Source: Leptoclinus maculatus (Eukaryota; Chordata; Actinopteri; Perciformes; Stichaeidae). From it: a stretch of 64,000 nt of DNA. The notes beneath the pieces were generated by a model. That model was not told the origin of the DNA. It worked only from the letters and a program-made list of their open reading frames with translations, and searched no databases. The stretch spans positions 9,405,284 to 9,469,283 of the forward strand of contig JAVDOI010000019.1 of assembly GCA_032191485.1 (NCBI GenBank), written 5' to 3'. The position numbers were made by a program, and so were the translations under genes. Positions within the stretch are counted from its first letter, which is position 1, and every line of letters begins with the position of its first letter. Shown piece by piece: positions 48,102 through 58,100 of the stretch.

Positions 48102-49941
48102 CAGAACAGAAGAAGGGGAGAGGGATGGGGGGTGGTTGGGAGGAGAAGATCGATGGTAAAATGTATTGATGGTGACGCGCTTGCAGATTTGCAAAAAAAA
48201 ACATCCCACATTTGCTCCAGTGATGAGAACTCCAGCTGCTGTGGCAAGACTCGTAACTTCAGAAGCTGCAGTGGGAATCGAGCTTTGCTACTATACTGTG
48301 CGGTTGGCCTCCTATCGTCACCAGCCCCCTGCTGCCCAAAACACACAGTAGATCTATTTCCAAACGTTTACTTTTCTTTTGACAAACTTTGGATCTGCTC
48401 ACCTCCAGCTCGTTGATGAGCTCTCGGAGCTCCGTTTCAGCGGTAACGTAAGAAGTGAGGGGTGAAAACATGGCGCTGGCGCCGGCGCTTCCGTTCTGAG
48501 CTTTCCTCTCCAGGTTCTCCCTCTTCCTCCTCTCCCTCTCCTCGGCGCTCAGTTGGCTGGAGGGAACTCTGGGGGATGTAGGCTGTATCGCATCCACCGA
48601 CAGGGCGCTGAGGAAGAGCTCCTCTGTGTCTGGGTTCGACTCTGAATGCCTTTCCACTGCAGGGTTGACGTCTGATAGGTCGATTAACACCTCCTCCTGC
48701 TCCTCCTGAGACACAGTTCCTACCCCATCGCCATCCACGACATCATCGTCTCCATCTAGTCTTGGCTTTACGTCCACTAACTCCTCCTGAGGTGAAAGTG
48801 TGGCCTCTCCCTGTGCCATCACTGCCTTGCTGCGTTTCTGGTACGCCCTGGAGAACTTTTTCAGCTTCCGGTTCCTCTCCTGGGCCCCGTGGGTGTTGGT
48901 GCTGGAGGAGTCGATGCCGTAGACCCGGAGGCCGTATTGCAGAGACAGAAAGGAGCTCAGGTAGCCCTTCCCCGAGCCGACATCTATCACCTGGACAGGA
49001 GAGAGAGTAACCAAATCAGGTTACTGGGATAAAAGTTCTATCAAATCTCTCCTAAACAGAGCCTTTACGGTTTTCATTGCAAGTTTAAAAAAGTCACTCG
49101 ACCTGTTTGACTCCGCAGCGCTGGGCCAGACGGGCCACCACCTCAGACATGGACTTGACCTCGTGAGATTTCTTCGAGTTCATAAACTCGTCCGTCACCA
49201 ACTCAGCATCTGGGTTAGACAGAACAAAAGTCATATTTGCCTGCAATGTACCTTTACGAAAAAAACACACACAGCTGGACATTCCTTGACTGGTTTGCTA
49301 CGCTCAGCATGGAACAATGTGCTCAGACAGTCCACTCTTTCCTACCTATAGCTGCTACTGGAGCACCAGACTCGGGCCTGTTCCCTCTGAGGACCTGCAG
49401 TAGCTCATCCCTGCTCATGCAGACTCCAAGGCCAGGGAGAGAGTGGGCCTTGGCCGCCTGGAACAGTTCTCGAGTGTCAACCAGCCGGTTTGTATCATCG
49501 CAAAACCCAAATGTGGTCCCGGTTTGCTCTGATTCTGGAAACAGACACAGGAATAACAGAGACGTTGCACGAAATTGTCTTCATTTTAATAGCTTTTTTT
49601 TCGTGGAACTTTGAATTCCACTCTGTGTGTATGATCGATACTAAAACTATACACAGTCAAATATAAAGCAAATATATATTTATATGGTATTTTATATGTA
49701 AATATATATATCTACGGTATTTACCATTTGCTTTGTGTTCTGGCTCCCCCTGCTGGTCACTACATGAACCAACCGTTGACAGGACCTGCTGAGGTGGCAC
49801 GGCCATGAAGCGGTTCCACAAATCGTGAGTGTAAAACTCCACAGTGTGAGCATTGGCGATGGTCATAGTTACAGACAGAAACCGCTGAACTTCATCTATT
49901 CGACGTTGAATTTCTGTGAGGCTGTTTGAAGCGGATAACAT
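41076..49941 (-). CDS. mettl25: METTL25, SAM-dependent methyltransferase-like protein
   Basis: This is a predicted class I SAM-dependent methyltransferase; I know of no firmly established substrate. Twelve coding exons run on the minus strand: 49941-49725, 49534-49346, 49209-49103, 48990-48403, 48021-47871, 45941-45847, 45691-45662, 45210-45137, 44076-43983, 43783-43709, 43311-43240 and 41162-41076. They sum to 1779 nt, 592 codons plus TAG, close to the roughly 600 residues of the mammalian protein, with continuous phase. Visible landmarks are ANAHTVEFYT near the N terminus, MNSKKSHEVKSMSE, the SAM-binding VIDVGSGKGYLSSF (from residue 172), YGIDSSSTNTHGAQERNRKL, an acidic low-complexity insert (about 220-330), GLHTCGDLAPSTLR, CSVGCCYHLLSEEF, GRNARMSACLALER, SLFYRAVL and the C-terminal FDPLLSPRCYAVVGLK. 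The gene is divergent with ccdc59 and in tandem with tmtc2, as in mammals. Confidence 0.95.
41610..41990. repeat. Teleost repeat with internal 139-bp tandem units
   Basis: GATTCATCCTCTGGG occurs at 41741 and again at 41880, each followed by AATG(T/C)CTGTGC and AATAG(C/T)TGT(C/T)GAGA-type sequence, so two diverged units of 139 bp lie head to tail. Upstream, TTAGC(A/G)TGCTAACATTTGAG is itself duplicated at about 41643-41685. This is a widespread fish repeat; it lies in the last mettl25 intron. Confidence 0.6.
43240..44076 (-). CDS. mettl25: mettl25 exons 9-11
   Basis: Exon 9 (44076-43983) encodes EKRVGNVYSKAKSFVDYVRR and ends LDDSK. Exon 10 (43783-43709) encodes LSDGDVQDYHDTYRPRMGEM and ends HAFNM. 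Exon 11 (43311-43240) encodes LKVTLAPCIEGLILLDRLCY and ends LKEQ. Lengths 94, 75 and 72 nt keep phase. These form the conserved C-terminal half of the family. Confidence 0.92.
45137..45941 (-). CDS. mettl25: mettl25 exons 6-8, including a 30-nt microexon
   Basis: Exon 6 (45941-45847) encodes CSRSMCGFPLSQHL to GRNARMSACL. Exon 7 (45691-45662) is only 30 nt, phase 0 at both ends, and encodes ALERVSHGQG with a CAG acceptor and GGG|GTAAGT donor. Exon 8 (45210-45137) encodes IQMESLFYRAVLHVILRDHY and ends AAAAG|GTATCA. The matching order in the mammalian protein (ACLALERV..GQG..ESLFYRAVLQ) supports the chain, including the microexon, which ORF-based searching cannot find. Confidence 0.88.
46246..46300. 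repeat. CA microsatellite, 55 bp
   Basis: CA run in mettl25 intron 5. Confidence 0.95.
46969..47024. repeat. GT microsatellite, interrupted
   Basis: GT run with two GC interruptions near 47010 and 47022, in mettl25 intron 5. Confidence 0.93.
47831..47859. repeat. GT microsatellite beside mettl25 exon 5 donor
   Basis: About 14 GT units; CA on the transcribed strand, beginning about 10 nt after the exon 5 donor. CA-rich tracts next to donors bind hnRNP L in other vertebrate genes. Confidence 0.95.
47871..48021 (-). CDS. mettl25: mettl25 exon 5: methyltransferase core, flanked by microsatellites
   Basis: The exon is 151 nt and encodes DAVMVGLHTCGDLAPSTLRM, then VCSVGCCYHLLSEEFDP, the part of the fold after motif I. 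The length is not a multiple of three, so skipping would shift the frame. On the transcribed strand a CT tract lies about 30 nt upstream of its acceptor and a CA tract begins about 10 nt after its donor CAGG|GTAACC. Confidence 0.92.
48054..48094. repeat. GA microsatellite beside mettl25 exon 5 acceptor
   Basis: About 20 GA units; CT on the transcribed strand, ending about 30 nt before the exon 5 acceptor, where it extends the polypyrimidine region. Confidence 0.95.
48403..48990 (-). CDS. mettl25: mettl25 exon 4: SAM-binding motif and acidic insert
   Basis: The exon is 588 nt, phase 0 at both ends, and encodes residues 172-367. It opens exactly on motif I, VIDVGSGKGYLSSFLSLQYG, followed by the acidic-end strand VYGIDSSSTN. 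The middle is a Glu/Asp-rich, poorly conserved stretch (EEQEEVLIDLSD). It closes with MFSPLTSYVTAETELRELIN, which is conserved in the family. The insert probably forms a disordered loop outside the fold; this is inference. Confidence 0.92.
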
Positions 49942-50299
49942 ATTAAAAAGCTCTCTAAAGGAGGCCCCGAGTGAAGCATGTAGGTAATCGTCTACTGCTG
50001 ATGTACGCCTAGACGTAAGCAGTCGAAAAGACCATTCGATGATTTTACAATATGTATTTTTTTAAATAAAATATACAGTAGCGTACGTACAAGGGTAGGT
50101 ATTTGATGTGTGTCGAACTGCTGCATCAGATTTGCCTCCTAAATTTCAATAAGTTGTCTCAAAGTTGGAGGCTCTGTAATCGATTACTCATGCCTGCCGT
50201 GAACGCGTCATCACTCCGCGACTGTGAGGAAACGGCATGCCACCCGAACCCGCATGATTGTGGTAAACATTTGACTTTTCCTCGCAAGTTTTAACTCAA
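49942..50299. promoter_or_regulatory. Divergent mettl25/ccdc59 promoter region
   Basis: Only 358 bp separate the two start codons, so both transcripts must begin in or near this interval. The ccdc59 start lies in the context CAAATGGCGCCGAC, which resembles a YY1 site overlapping the ATG, a known arrangement in housekeeping genes. No TATA box at a sensible position was found. The same head-to-head pair exists in mammals, as I recall. Confidence 0.7.
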
Positions 50300-51730
50300 A
50301 TGGCGCCGACGGATCAACAAAGGAAGAATACGAAGTTTACCGCGAAAGATGGCAACTGGAAGAAGTCAAACAATAACGGCCAGGGTGTCAAGTACAAGAG
50401 GAAATGGGTCCCCGAGCAGAAAGTATACGAAGGCAGTGTTAAGGAAGGTAAGTGAGGAACAGCAGTTTGATACATGATGGGAGTTAGTAGATAAGTCACC
50501 CAGCTCCATTTAAAGAGAACGACAGCCAACAATGGGGAACAGCATATCTAAAGTTATATAATTTTGTATCTACTCTACTGCGAAATATCTGAATTTAAAC
50601 TGACGTGACACACTTTGATCTTAGCTAAAATCTTATTTTGCCAAATATATCATGTCTTTCAATAAATCCGGCATTTAAAGGTCCACCAAGCAAACCTGTA
50701 TTACAATATATTGTTGACTTAATTTCCAATGGTGTGCCTTTGTCTTCCGTCCTCAGGTCAGGGGTTTGCTTTAAAGAGGAAAGAAAAGGTCAAACATGAG
50801 TACAACAAGCTGCTGCGGAAGGAGAGGAGGACTCATCCAGAGTCCAAAGCTCTGTACAAGGAGGAGTACCCTGAACACCTCAGGCATCTGTACATGGCCG
50901 AGGCCAAGAAACTGAAGGACGAAGCCTGGACCAATAGACTGAACAGGAGTAAAGTGAGAATGCAATGGCAGGAGAAGGAGGAAGAGGAGAGTGGTGAGAA
51001 TGAGGCTGCTACTGCTGCTGCTGAGGAGGAGCAGCCCGATCCAGAAGTTACTGGTGGATCTGAGCCGACAGATTCTGGCGCTGAGAATCCTGAAACAAGC
51101 GCAGCCGCAGAGAAAGACGGGTGAGAGAATGTCTTGACTCTAATCTCCAAAACATAAGCCTGAATTTGTGAGATTCAGAGTGACTTATCTAAGTGACTGT
51201 ATAAAGACATAGAGAAGTTAAATCACTACCTAAACCTGTGATGAAGGGAACAGTTTAATTGGAGAACATTTCTTGAATTGGAGTGTTGTTTTATTCTTCT
51301 ACACAGATTAATACTGTATGAATGATATTCTCTTCCAGCCTTCCAATGAGCAACCGCATGAGGAAAAAAGTGCTGAAGAAGACGTCCTACCAGAAGACAA
51401 AAGAGGATTTTGAGGCAATCACAGAAAAACGGAAAAATAAGAAAGAGGTGAAATATTTACCTTTTTTTATTGTTTATTCGTTAACGTTTGCCTATGACTC
51501 CAAATGAATTGCAGTCTGACCGGTTTCTTTTTCTTTTGAATGCATGTCCTGTCTAATCCCAGGAGTATCTGAAAAACAGCCAGCAGAGAGACGAAGCCAT
51601 TCAGAAGTACAAAGAGAAAAAGTTGGAGACGTTTCAGATGCTGAGCAGAAAGACCAAGAAAGGACAGCCCAATCTGAACCTCCAAATGGACTATTTGCTT
51701 CAGAAGATCACCCAAGGAGCCGGGAAATGA
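50300..51730 (+). CDS. ccdc59: CCDC59 / TAP26, nuclear coiled-coil protein
   Basis: CCDC59 was described as a partner of thyroid transcription factor 1, and its Lys/Glu-rich composition suggests a nuclear or nucleolar (ribosome-biogenesis-like) role. Exons are 50300-50447, 50757-51120, 51339-51447 and 51563-51730, summing to 789 nt or 262 codons plus TGA, with continuous phase. Recognisable blocks are KYKRKWVPEQKVYEGSVKEG, GQGFALKRKEKVKHEYNKLL, YPEHLRHLYMAEAKKLKDEA, an acidic Glu/Ala-rich segment (about residues 132-170), LPMSNRMRKKVLKKTSYQKT and the strongly conserved end KKTKKGQPNLNLQMDYLLQK. It is slightly longer than the mammalian protein (about 240) because of the acidic segment. Confidence 0.95.
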
Positions 51731-51857
51731 CTCCCAAAGTCGGAGCTGATACTGGAGAATTAAGAGAGTGGACCTTTACTTTTAATCGACTGTGGTATTG
51801 AATCACTCTGTTGCAAATGACAACCGGAGGACAATCAGGATTCTGCCTTTCATACAC

Positions 51858-51896
51858 ATTAAATGCTGTTATTTTGCCCCTGAAAGACAAATTAAA
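51858..51896 (+). terminator. ccdc59: Likely ccdc59 polyadenylation signals (two ATTAAA)
   Basis: ATTAAA hexamers at 51858 and 51891, about 130-165 nt after the stop codon, followed by T-rich sequence. A canonical AATAAA at 52219-52224 could serve a longer form. Which is used cannot be told. Confidence 0.4.
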
Positions 51897-52299
51897 TGGC
51901 TCTTTTTAAAGTCAGACCACAAGGTGGTGTTGTAAGACACGAAGAGATGGGAAAACATGCTCATGTTAGACTTTTATTAATCACCAAATGTTTTAGCTTC
52001 CTGTAAAGCGCTGTTCATTTCAAATGGTCGACACATCCCACTTGTAGCTTATTACCATGAAACCAAATAATCATTACATAAGCTGTCATTTAGCAACAGT
52101 AAAACCAGTTTAGAGTTTATTAATCCATAAATGTTTCAAAATCCTTGAAGTAAACGTTTTAATCTGTAATATTCTGATAAACTTTGGTAATGCCGAGCTG
52201 TAAACAGCCACTGTAATTAATAAAACCTCTGTAAATAACATTTAGGATGCTGGTCTGTTCTTAAGCCTGCTGTCATCAGGCGATGTATAAACCTGTTGC

Positions 52300-52547
52300 A
52301 CACATGTAGTCCGCTTAAAGCCAGCTCACCCAGCAACCTCCTCCCTCGGTGGGGGGGAGCAGTGTGCGGACGCAGGCTGAAAAGCCTCCGGCCGCTTCCT
52401 CATGACATCACATGGTTGCAGAATGACTTCTCTGACATCCATTTGTGAGGCAAGACTTCCTAAACACAGAGCGCGCTCACTGCTCTGTTGATACCGAGAG
52501 AAGAAGAAGAAAGGCTTCAGGTTCTCGTGCTTGTCATTTTGTAAACG
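52300..52547 (+). promoter_or_regulatory. cracr2a: Putative cracr2a promoter and non-coding first exon
   Basis: A GC-richer stretch ends with a good splice donor, AAACG|GTAAGA, at 52547. The next acceptor, CTCACAG at 53395, opens an exon that carries the first coding ATG. This would make 52.5 kb the end of an untranslated exon 1. The inference rests on splice-site appearance and position only. Confidence 0.4.
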
Positions 52548-53624
52548 GTAAGAGCTTATCTTTCTGTTTCTGGTTTATTTAAAGATGCCGTTTGTAGTTG
52601 ACTAGAAAGTATGTTAAAGCTGTGGATCTGGTTAAAGTAGGAAGGTTTGCAGCAGAGAGAATTTGCCACAAGTTTTCTGTTTGTTTTAAAGAAAGGCCCA
52701 AAACTTTCTGTGTCCTTCAAACTTCATATTTAGAAGAGTTTTTGGTAGTAATGCTATTCTACAGAGGCTAACATACTTGAAGCCTGTGCATGAAGGGAAT
52801 GTATGTGTTCAAAAAGTCCTTTGAGGATACTAATATGAGTGTAATGTATTTAATGTCTAATTTACAGTTTTTAAGAATTACATTTTGTTTGGTGCAAACT
52901 TCTCACTAACAAATAAAACAACATTTTCCACCACGAGAGATTAGTCGACATATCTTTACTTAGAAAATCGCATATCTGCATCTTACATTTCTGCAAACTG
53001 CAGCACAGCTCTTTACAGTGCATCAAAACGTTTTCTGAGGTTAGGTTGTGGCGACAAAACAAGAAACCACTGTTTCGTACATCACAGCTGTGACTCGGCC
53101 TCTTGGAAACGGCTCTGGCGGTCTTGCAGGCATTATGCTGTCATGTGTTCTGTACGGCCGGGTATTAAGATAATCCTTTACACTGTGTTTACATGCCTTT
53201 GTGAGGTGCTTGTTGCTGGCTTATTAGAAAAGGGAAGTACTGTATCGTCGTAAGAAGTGTGGTACTGTTGCATTAATGTTCTGATCACTTGTGTAACCGT
53301 GCATTTGACCACCAGTTCACTCAAAAAGTCACCTTTTTAGTAAGTAGTATTAAGTTTGACTGCTGTATTTATACTATTTTCTCTCCGTCTCACAGGAGCC
53401 TGCAACCATTTTCGGTATATTCATAAGCCACAAAGTTATCAGTCATCTCATCACCTGATGCTACTTCCTGTCTTTGTCGTCATGGCGACTGTAAGAGCCC
53501 CAGAGCACTGGATACAGGGCCAATAAGGAGGCCTGATGTCTGAGTCTACTCCTGAATGAACTGAAATTCATGCCACTCACACACACACACCGTGCAGCCC
53601 CCTTTAGAAAAAGAAGTCCCCGAC

Positions 53625-54550
53625 ATGGAGGAGGAAGGCAGGGTGAACGGCCGCGGACTGACCCCAGGGAGGAGGAACTCAGACTGGGGGCGAATCGCCC
53701 TGCTGGACAAGACCAAGGAGTTCTTCCAGACCTGCGATGTGGAGGGCAAAGGCTTTATATCCCGCACCGATATGAGGGTTAGAGACGCAGGATGTGTGTG
53801 CATGCTGTTAATGTGTATCACGCTGAAGTTGGATTGAGGAGACTCAAGTTAAGTCTGCATACCTTAAGGGATCTGAGCTGTCCAGTTTATCCCCAGAGAC
53901 ATCAATGTCATGTTTTTAGAGCTGCAATTATTTTCTGAAAGACGAATCTGCTGAATACCTTTTTGGTTAGTTCATTAATGGTTTGGTCTTTTTAAACGGT
54001 CAGATGTTTGTGAAAAATTACTGACACGTTTTTGCACATTTTAGAGGCTGGATCCAGCACATTTTTGCATTTCTTTGAAAAAAAAAAGAAACTGTTGCAG
54101 TTGAATATTCTGTCAACTAATTAGTTCATTTATTCATTGTTTCAGCTCTGCATGATTATATATTTCCTTTAAAGCACAAAAGTTTTCTTTAAAGAGGTTT
54201 TTTCTTGCCTAGTCACACTCATCGTTGAAGGTTTCACATTCTTTCTTTTAACATCTACTGATGCTCTGCGAATGCATTACGCCTCCACTAAGAAGAACAA
54301 TAGGTCGAGGGGCCACGCACATCCCTGTGGCATAACGAAGTGTCCCGTCGTGATGTAACGTCGGTGAATGGCAAGCGGGAAACGTCGTCATGGTTGCCGA
54401 TTTTTTGCTCTATTCTTAAATAATTTGTTTTTCATGTTATAATCCCCATTTTTATAGAAGCACTTCACCCACTCATCACACTCCAGCAGCCGGTGAAGTG
54501 GCAGAGTAGCACCATTGATGGAAAGGTTTAGGAGGATAGGTTCACCTCAC

Positions 54551-54591
<41 letters not shown>

Positions 54592-55108
54592 ACATCATTT
54601 TACTGGCAGGAACAATACACGCAAGCCTCTTCAAAATGCTAACAACGTCCACGCTGCAGTGTCGGTTAATTAGGACAGGGCCCTTGTGAGCATCAGGCCC
54701 TTTGTTGCTGTTTGTTCAGTGACACATAAAAGAGCCACTTTGTGCCAGTGTTTATTCTGCGATAGGTGAGCTATAGCAATACAGAGCTGGATATGGCAGA
54801 TTTAAGGCTCTGGATTTTTAGGTGACATTTATTGATTTAGCTCTAGTGTCTTAAAAGTGCCCTGTGAATTGTAATCTAACTCCTCACTAACCACGTCCGC
54901 AGTCTATGAACATGTTTTCTATGTGCTGAGGATTCCTGTTCCTGCTCAGCACGACCAGCAGTTCAAACGCCTCGTGTGTTTGTGTTTTCTTGGCAGAGGC
55001 TCCACAGACAGCTGCCTCTGTCTGCAGAGGAGCTGGAGGATGCGTTTGACTCTCTGGATACGGACCGCACTGGTTACCTCACGCTGGAGGCATTCTCCTC
55101 CGGATTCA
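53625..55108 (+). CDS. cracr2a: cracr2a exons 1-2 (coding): EF-hand pair
   Basis: Exon 53625-53777 encodes KTKEFFQTCDVEGKGFISRT, whose loop DVEGKGFISRTD is non-canonical (K at position 5, D at 12), as in mammals. Exon 54997-55108 encodes LPLSAEELEDAFDSLDTDRT and then GYLTLEAFSSGF. The second loop is DTDRTGYLTLEA, which has Ala at position 12 where a calcium-coordinating Glu is expected (Ala83, bases 55090-55092). A CA microsatellite sits directly in front of the start codon (53578-53590). Confidence 0.92.
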
Positions 55109-58100
55109 GTAGGTCTCCTGCCGTCAGAGGCCTGAAATCTCAAGTTTAAACGACAATGAAATATGGTGTCGAGTAGGACGTCAAAAGAGGAAAAGTCAGA
55201 TATTGTCATGGAAAACGATATGCATGTTGCTCCCTTTGCTTTGTGTTTGAAGTCTATAAATGCTTTAGCTGGACTGTAATTTGTCAGGATAATAACACAT
55301 GCTAAAATGTAGAGTAGAGTCATAAAGGCAATGACCTCACTCAGTAATGTCAGTTACACAACTTTTATCTAGAGTTTGCAAACATTAGCCACCATAAGCT
55401 GCTTGTCATACCAGACCAAGTAAGGCTGCAAATGCAGCAGCAAAACCCCCAGAGTGTTTTGAATCAAGCATAGGTGCATTTCATACATCCATGCTGCCTC
55501 CTGGTGTTGGTGTATCTCAGGTCAGTTCCTGCATGGCCGGAGGATCTCTGTGGCCGATGACCAAAACCAGGCCCCCGGCCCCGTCTTTAGGGCCAAAGAA
55601 GCACTTTATCAGAGCCAATGGGAAGCCAAGCTGTCAGGTGGTGAAGACGAGGAGGAGGGTCACTTCTGTATGCTGCTGGAAAGCCTGGGGGCCAGTAATG
55701 TGTTTGAGGAGTGAGTGTAATCACTGCAAATCCTTCCGTGTATATGTGTTTTACTCATGAAAACACGCTGTGTGACAGCCACAATCCATACTTGAAACCC
55801 CAGAGGTGTGCTTTAATTTGACTAATCTCCCTCTCTGTGTCTCCTCCTCCTCCTCCCTCTCTCCAGTCCAGGCGAGGTGCGCAGTCTTTGGGCTCAGCTC
55901 AGGCGGGATGAGCCTCACCTCCTGTCCAATTTCGAGGAGTTCCTGACCAGAGTCACCCACCAGATCAAAGACGCGCACAAGGAGAAGAAGGAGATGGAGA
56001 GCGCCCTACAGAGGTAGAACTAACACGGCTTGAGGTTGCACTCATGGCTAAAAGAAGAGCCTGTATTCCCTCAAAATGTTGTGTTTTACTACATTTTTGT
56101 GCGTTGTTCTGCCTCTTAAGTGTGAAAGACGGGACATGTAAAGTGGAAAAGAGATTAAAAAGGCCACATTCCTCAATTGGTTCCCACACTTAAAGTGTTT
56201 AAGTACCGTACTTCATGTACCATTTAAAGCAAATGTTCTCATTAGACACCTGAAGAATCTGTAACGGTGTGTGTTTGTGTGTGACGCAGCCCGCGAGTGT
56301 TTGCATGGATTTCACTGTAATTCTCTATAGAACGACCTCTTTATCCGCGTCAAATGACCAGTAATCTGGAGGCCCGCTCTGCAGTCAGACCACCTTCTGC
56401 AAAAAAATCCATTAAGCAATAAGAAGTGTAATATATCTTGGTCAATATATTTAATCGTATGATATGCAGAGCAAACTGCCAAATTGCGGGTGTCTCTGTT
56501 CACAGACCGATCGCATATCCGGCCCACGATATTTAAGATTTTTGTTCCAGTAATATCTGCGATTTAAGCTGTTTGTAAAACATGCATAAGCAGTTCTCCC
56601 ACGGCACTGCATGGTACTTTGTAACAGCTAGTTATTCCTCTAGACTTTACTAATTGGCTGTTTGGGTCTTAACAATTGTCAGAGGGAATGTAAATACCAC
56701 TCAGTATTCTTTTGAAAAGGAAGCTCTGTTGCTGCGTGTGCTCAAGTATTTACATGCAATTAAAGACACGGCTTTAAGCTCAGCCATAGACAACAATGCG
56801 GCTCTGTTCCTTGATATTATATCATGTCACGCTGCGTGCTCTTTCATCAGCTCCCCGTTAAACCTTAATATGTGATGTCTCTGCTGTCCCTCTGTGCAGG
56901 AAGGCTGCAACACACGACAGCGAGATCCGCTATTTATACGAAGAGATGGAGGCGCAGATCAACAACGAGAAAGACAGGCTGATACTAAAGGTGCAAGAGC
57001 TCAAACGGCACACGGAACCTATCAAAGCAACTCCTCTTGTAGCAACCAAATGACTACAACAAAATCATTTTTGTTGTTTTTTTGCCAAATGTTTAAAGTT
57101 CCCCTCTAGTCATAAATGTCTTTTATTTATTTGTTCCTTCACTTGGATGTTTGACCTTTACTGTGCAGAATATGTGTATGTCTGGAAGGGATCTTAATCA
57201 TGTGCCTACTCCTTAACTATTTGACCTTTTCTTCTTCTGGCCGCGCAGGACGCTGAGCGTATTCAGGTGCACAGCCACGACCTGGAGCATCAACTGTTCT
57301 CGAAGGAGAAAGAGCTGGAGCATCTATTCCAGAAGCAGAAAAGGGTGCGTGGATATGTTCAACACTCACATTAAATAACGACAACATCCCTTCACACAAC
57401 ACGTATATACCTAACATTCCTTTTAAATGATTGCCCCTATATTTAATCAAGAAGGGCTTGGTGCTACTCAGGCAAGACAACGAAGGTTGGATGCTATTAT
57501 TGCACTTGGGTGGAAAATAAAAGTCAATTCAAACTGCTGAAACATTTGAAGCATGTAGATCAGGGGTGTCCAAACTACGGCCCGCGGGCCATTTTTAATT
57601 GGCCTGCAGCAAATTCTAAAAATATAATGGAATATGGCCCACACTTAAAACATGCGCTTGACTGTATTGTACTTCTTAGTTTCACCACTAGGTTCAAGGG
57701 AGCGGAGGTGAGGCTGTTAAAATGCATTGTATCATCCAGCAAAGAAGCCCTCTGTGCTAAGACAGTCCAGCTTGGCGATGTGATGACAACACTGTTGTGA
57801 AAACTGTCAGCATAATTAGAGCACGAGGGCACAACTACGCAACTTCAATGTTGCGCACTTCCCAAAGCTGTCCGAAGCCAAATGTGCTTTTCCAAAAGGT
57901 CAACCAGCGCTTTCAATATGTTTCTCTCATTGAGAAAGACATCGAGCTGTTTCTCGACTCCCTTCTGCTTGAATGATGAGTCTGATCGGCTCAACATACA
58001 TATGTGAGCAAACATTTTCTCTGTTAAATCTGAACAAAAAGCACATTGAGAACCAAATGTGATTGATTTTGCTCACTTTAACACACTAGGGGTGAGGCGA

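Noticed and set aside
53482..53600. Earlier ATG codons (for example at 53482, 53535 and 53570) as cracr2a start
   Set aside because: They are out of frame with the EF-hand reading frame or stop quickly; 53625 is the first in-frame ATG.
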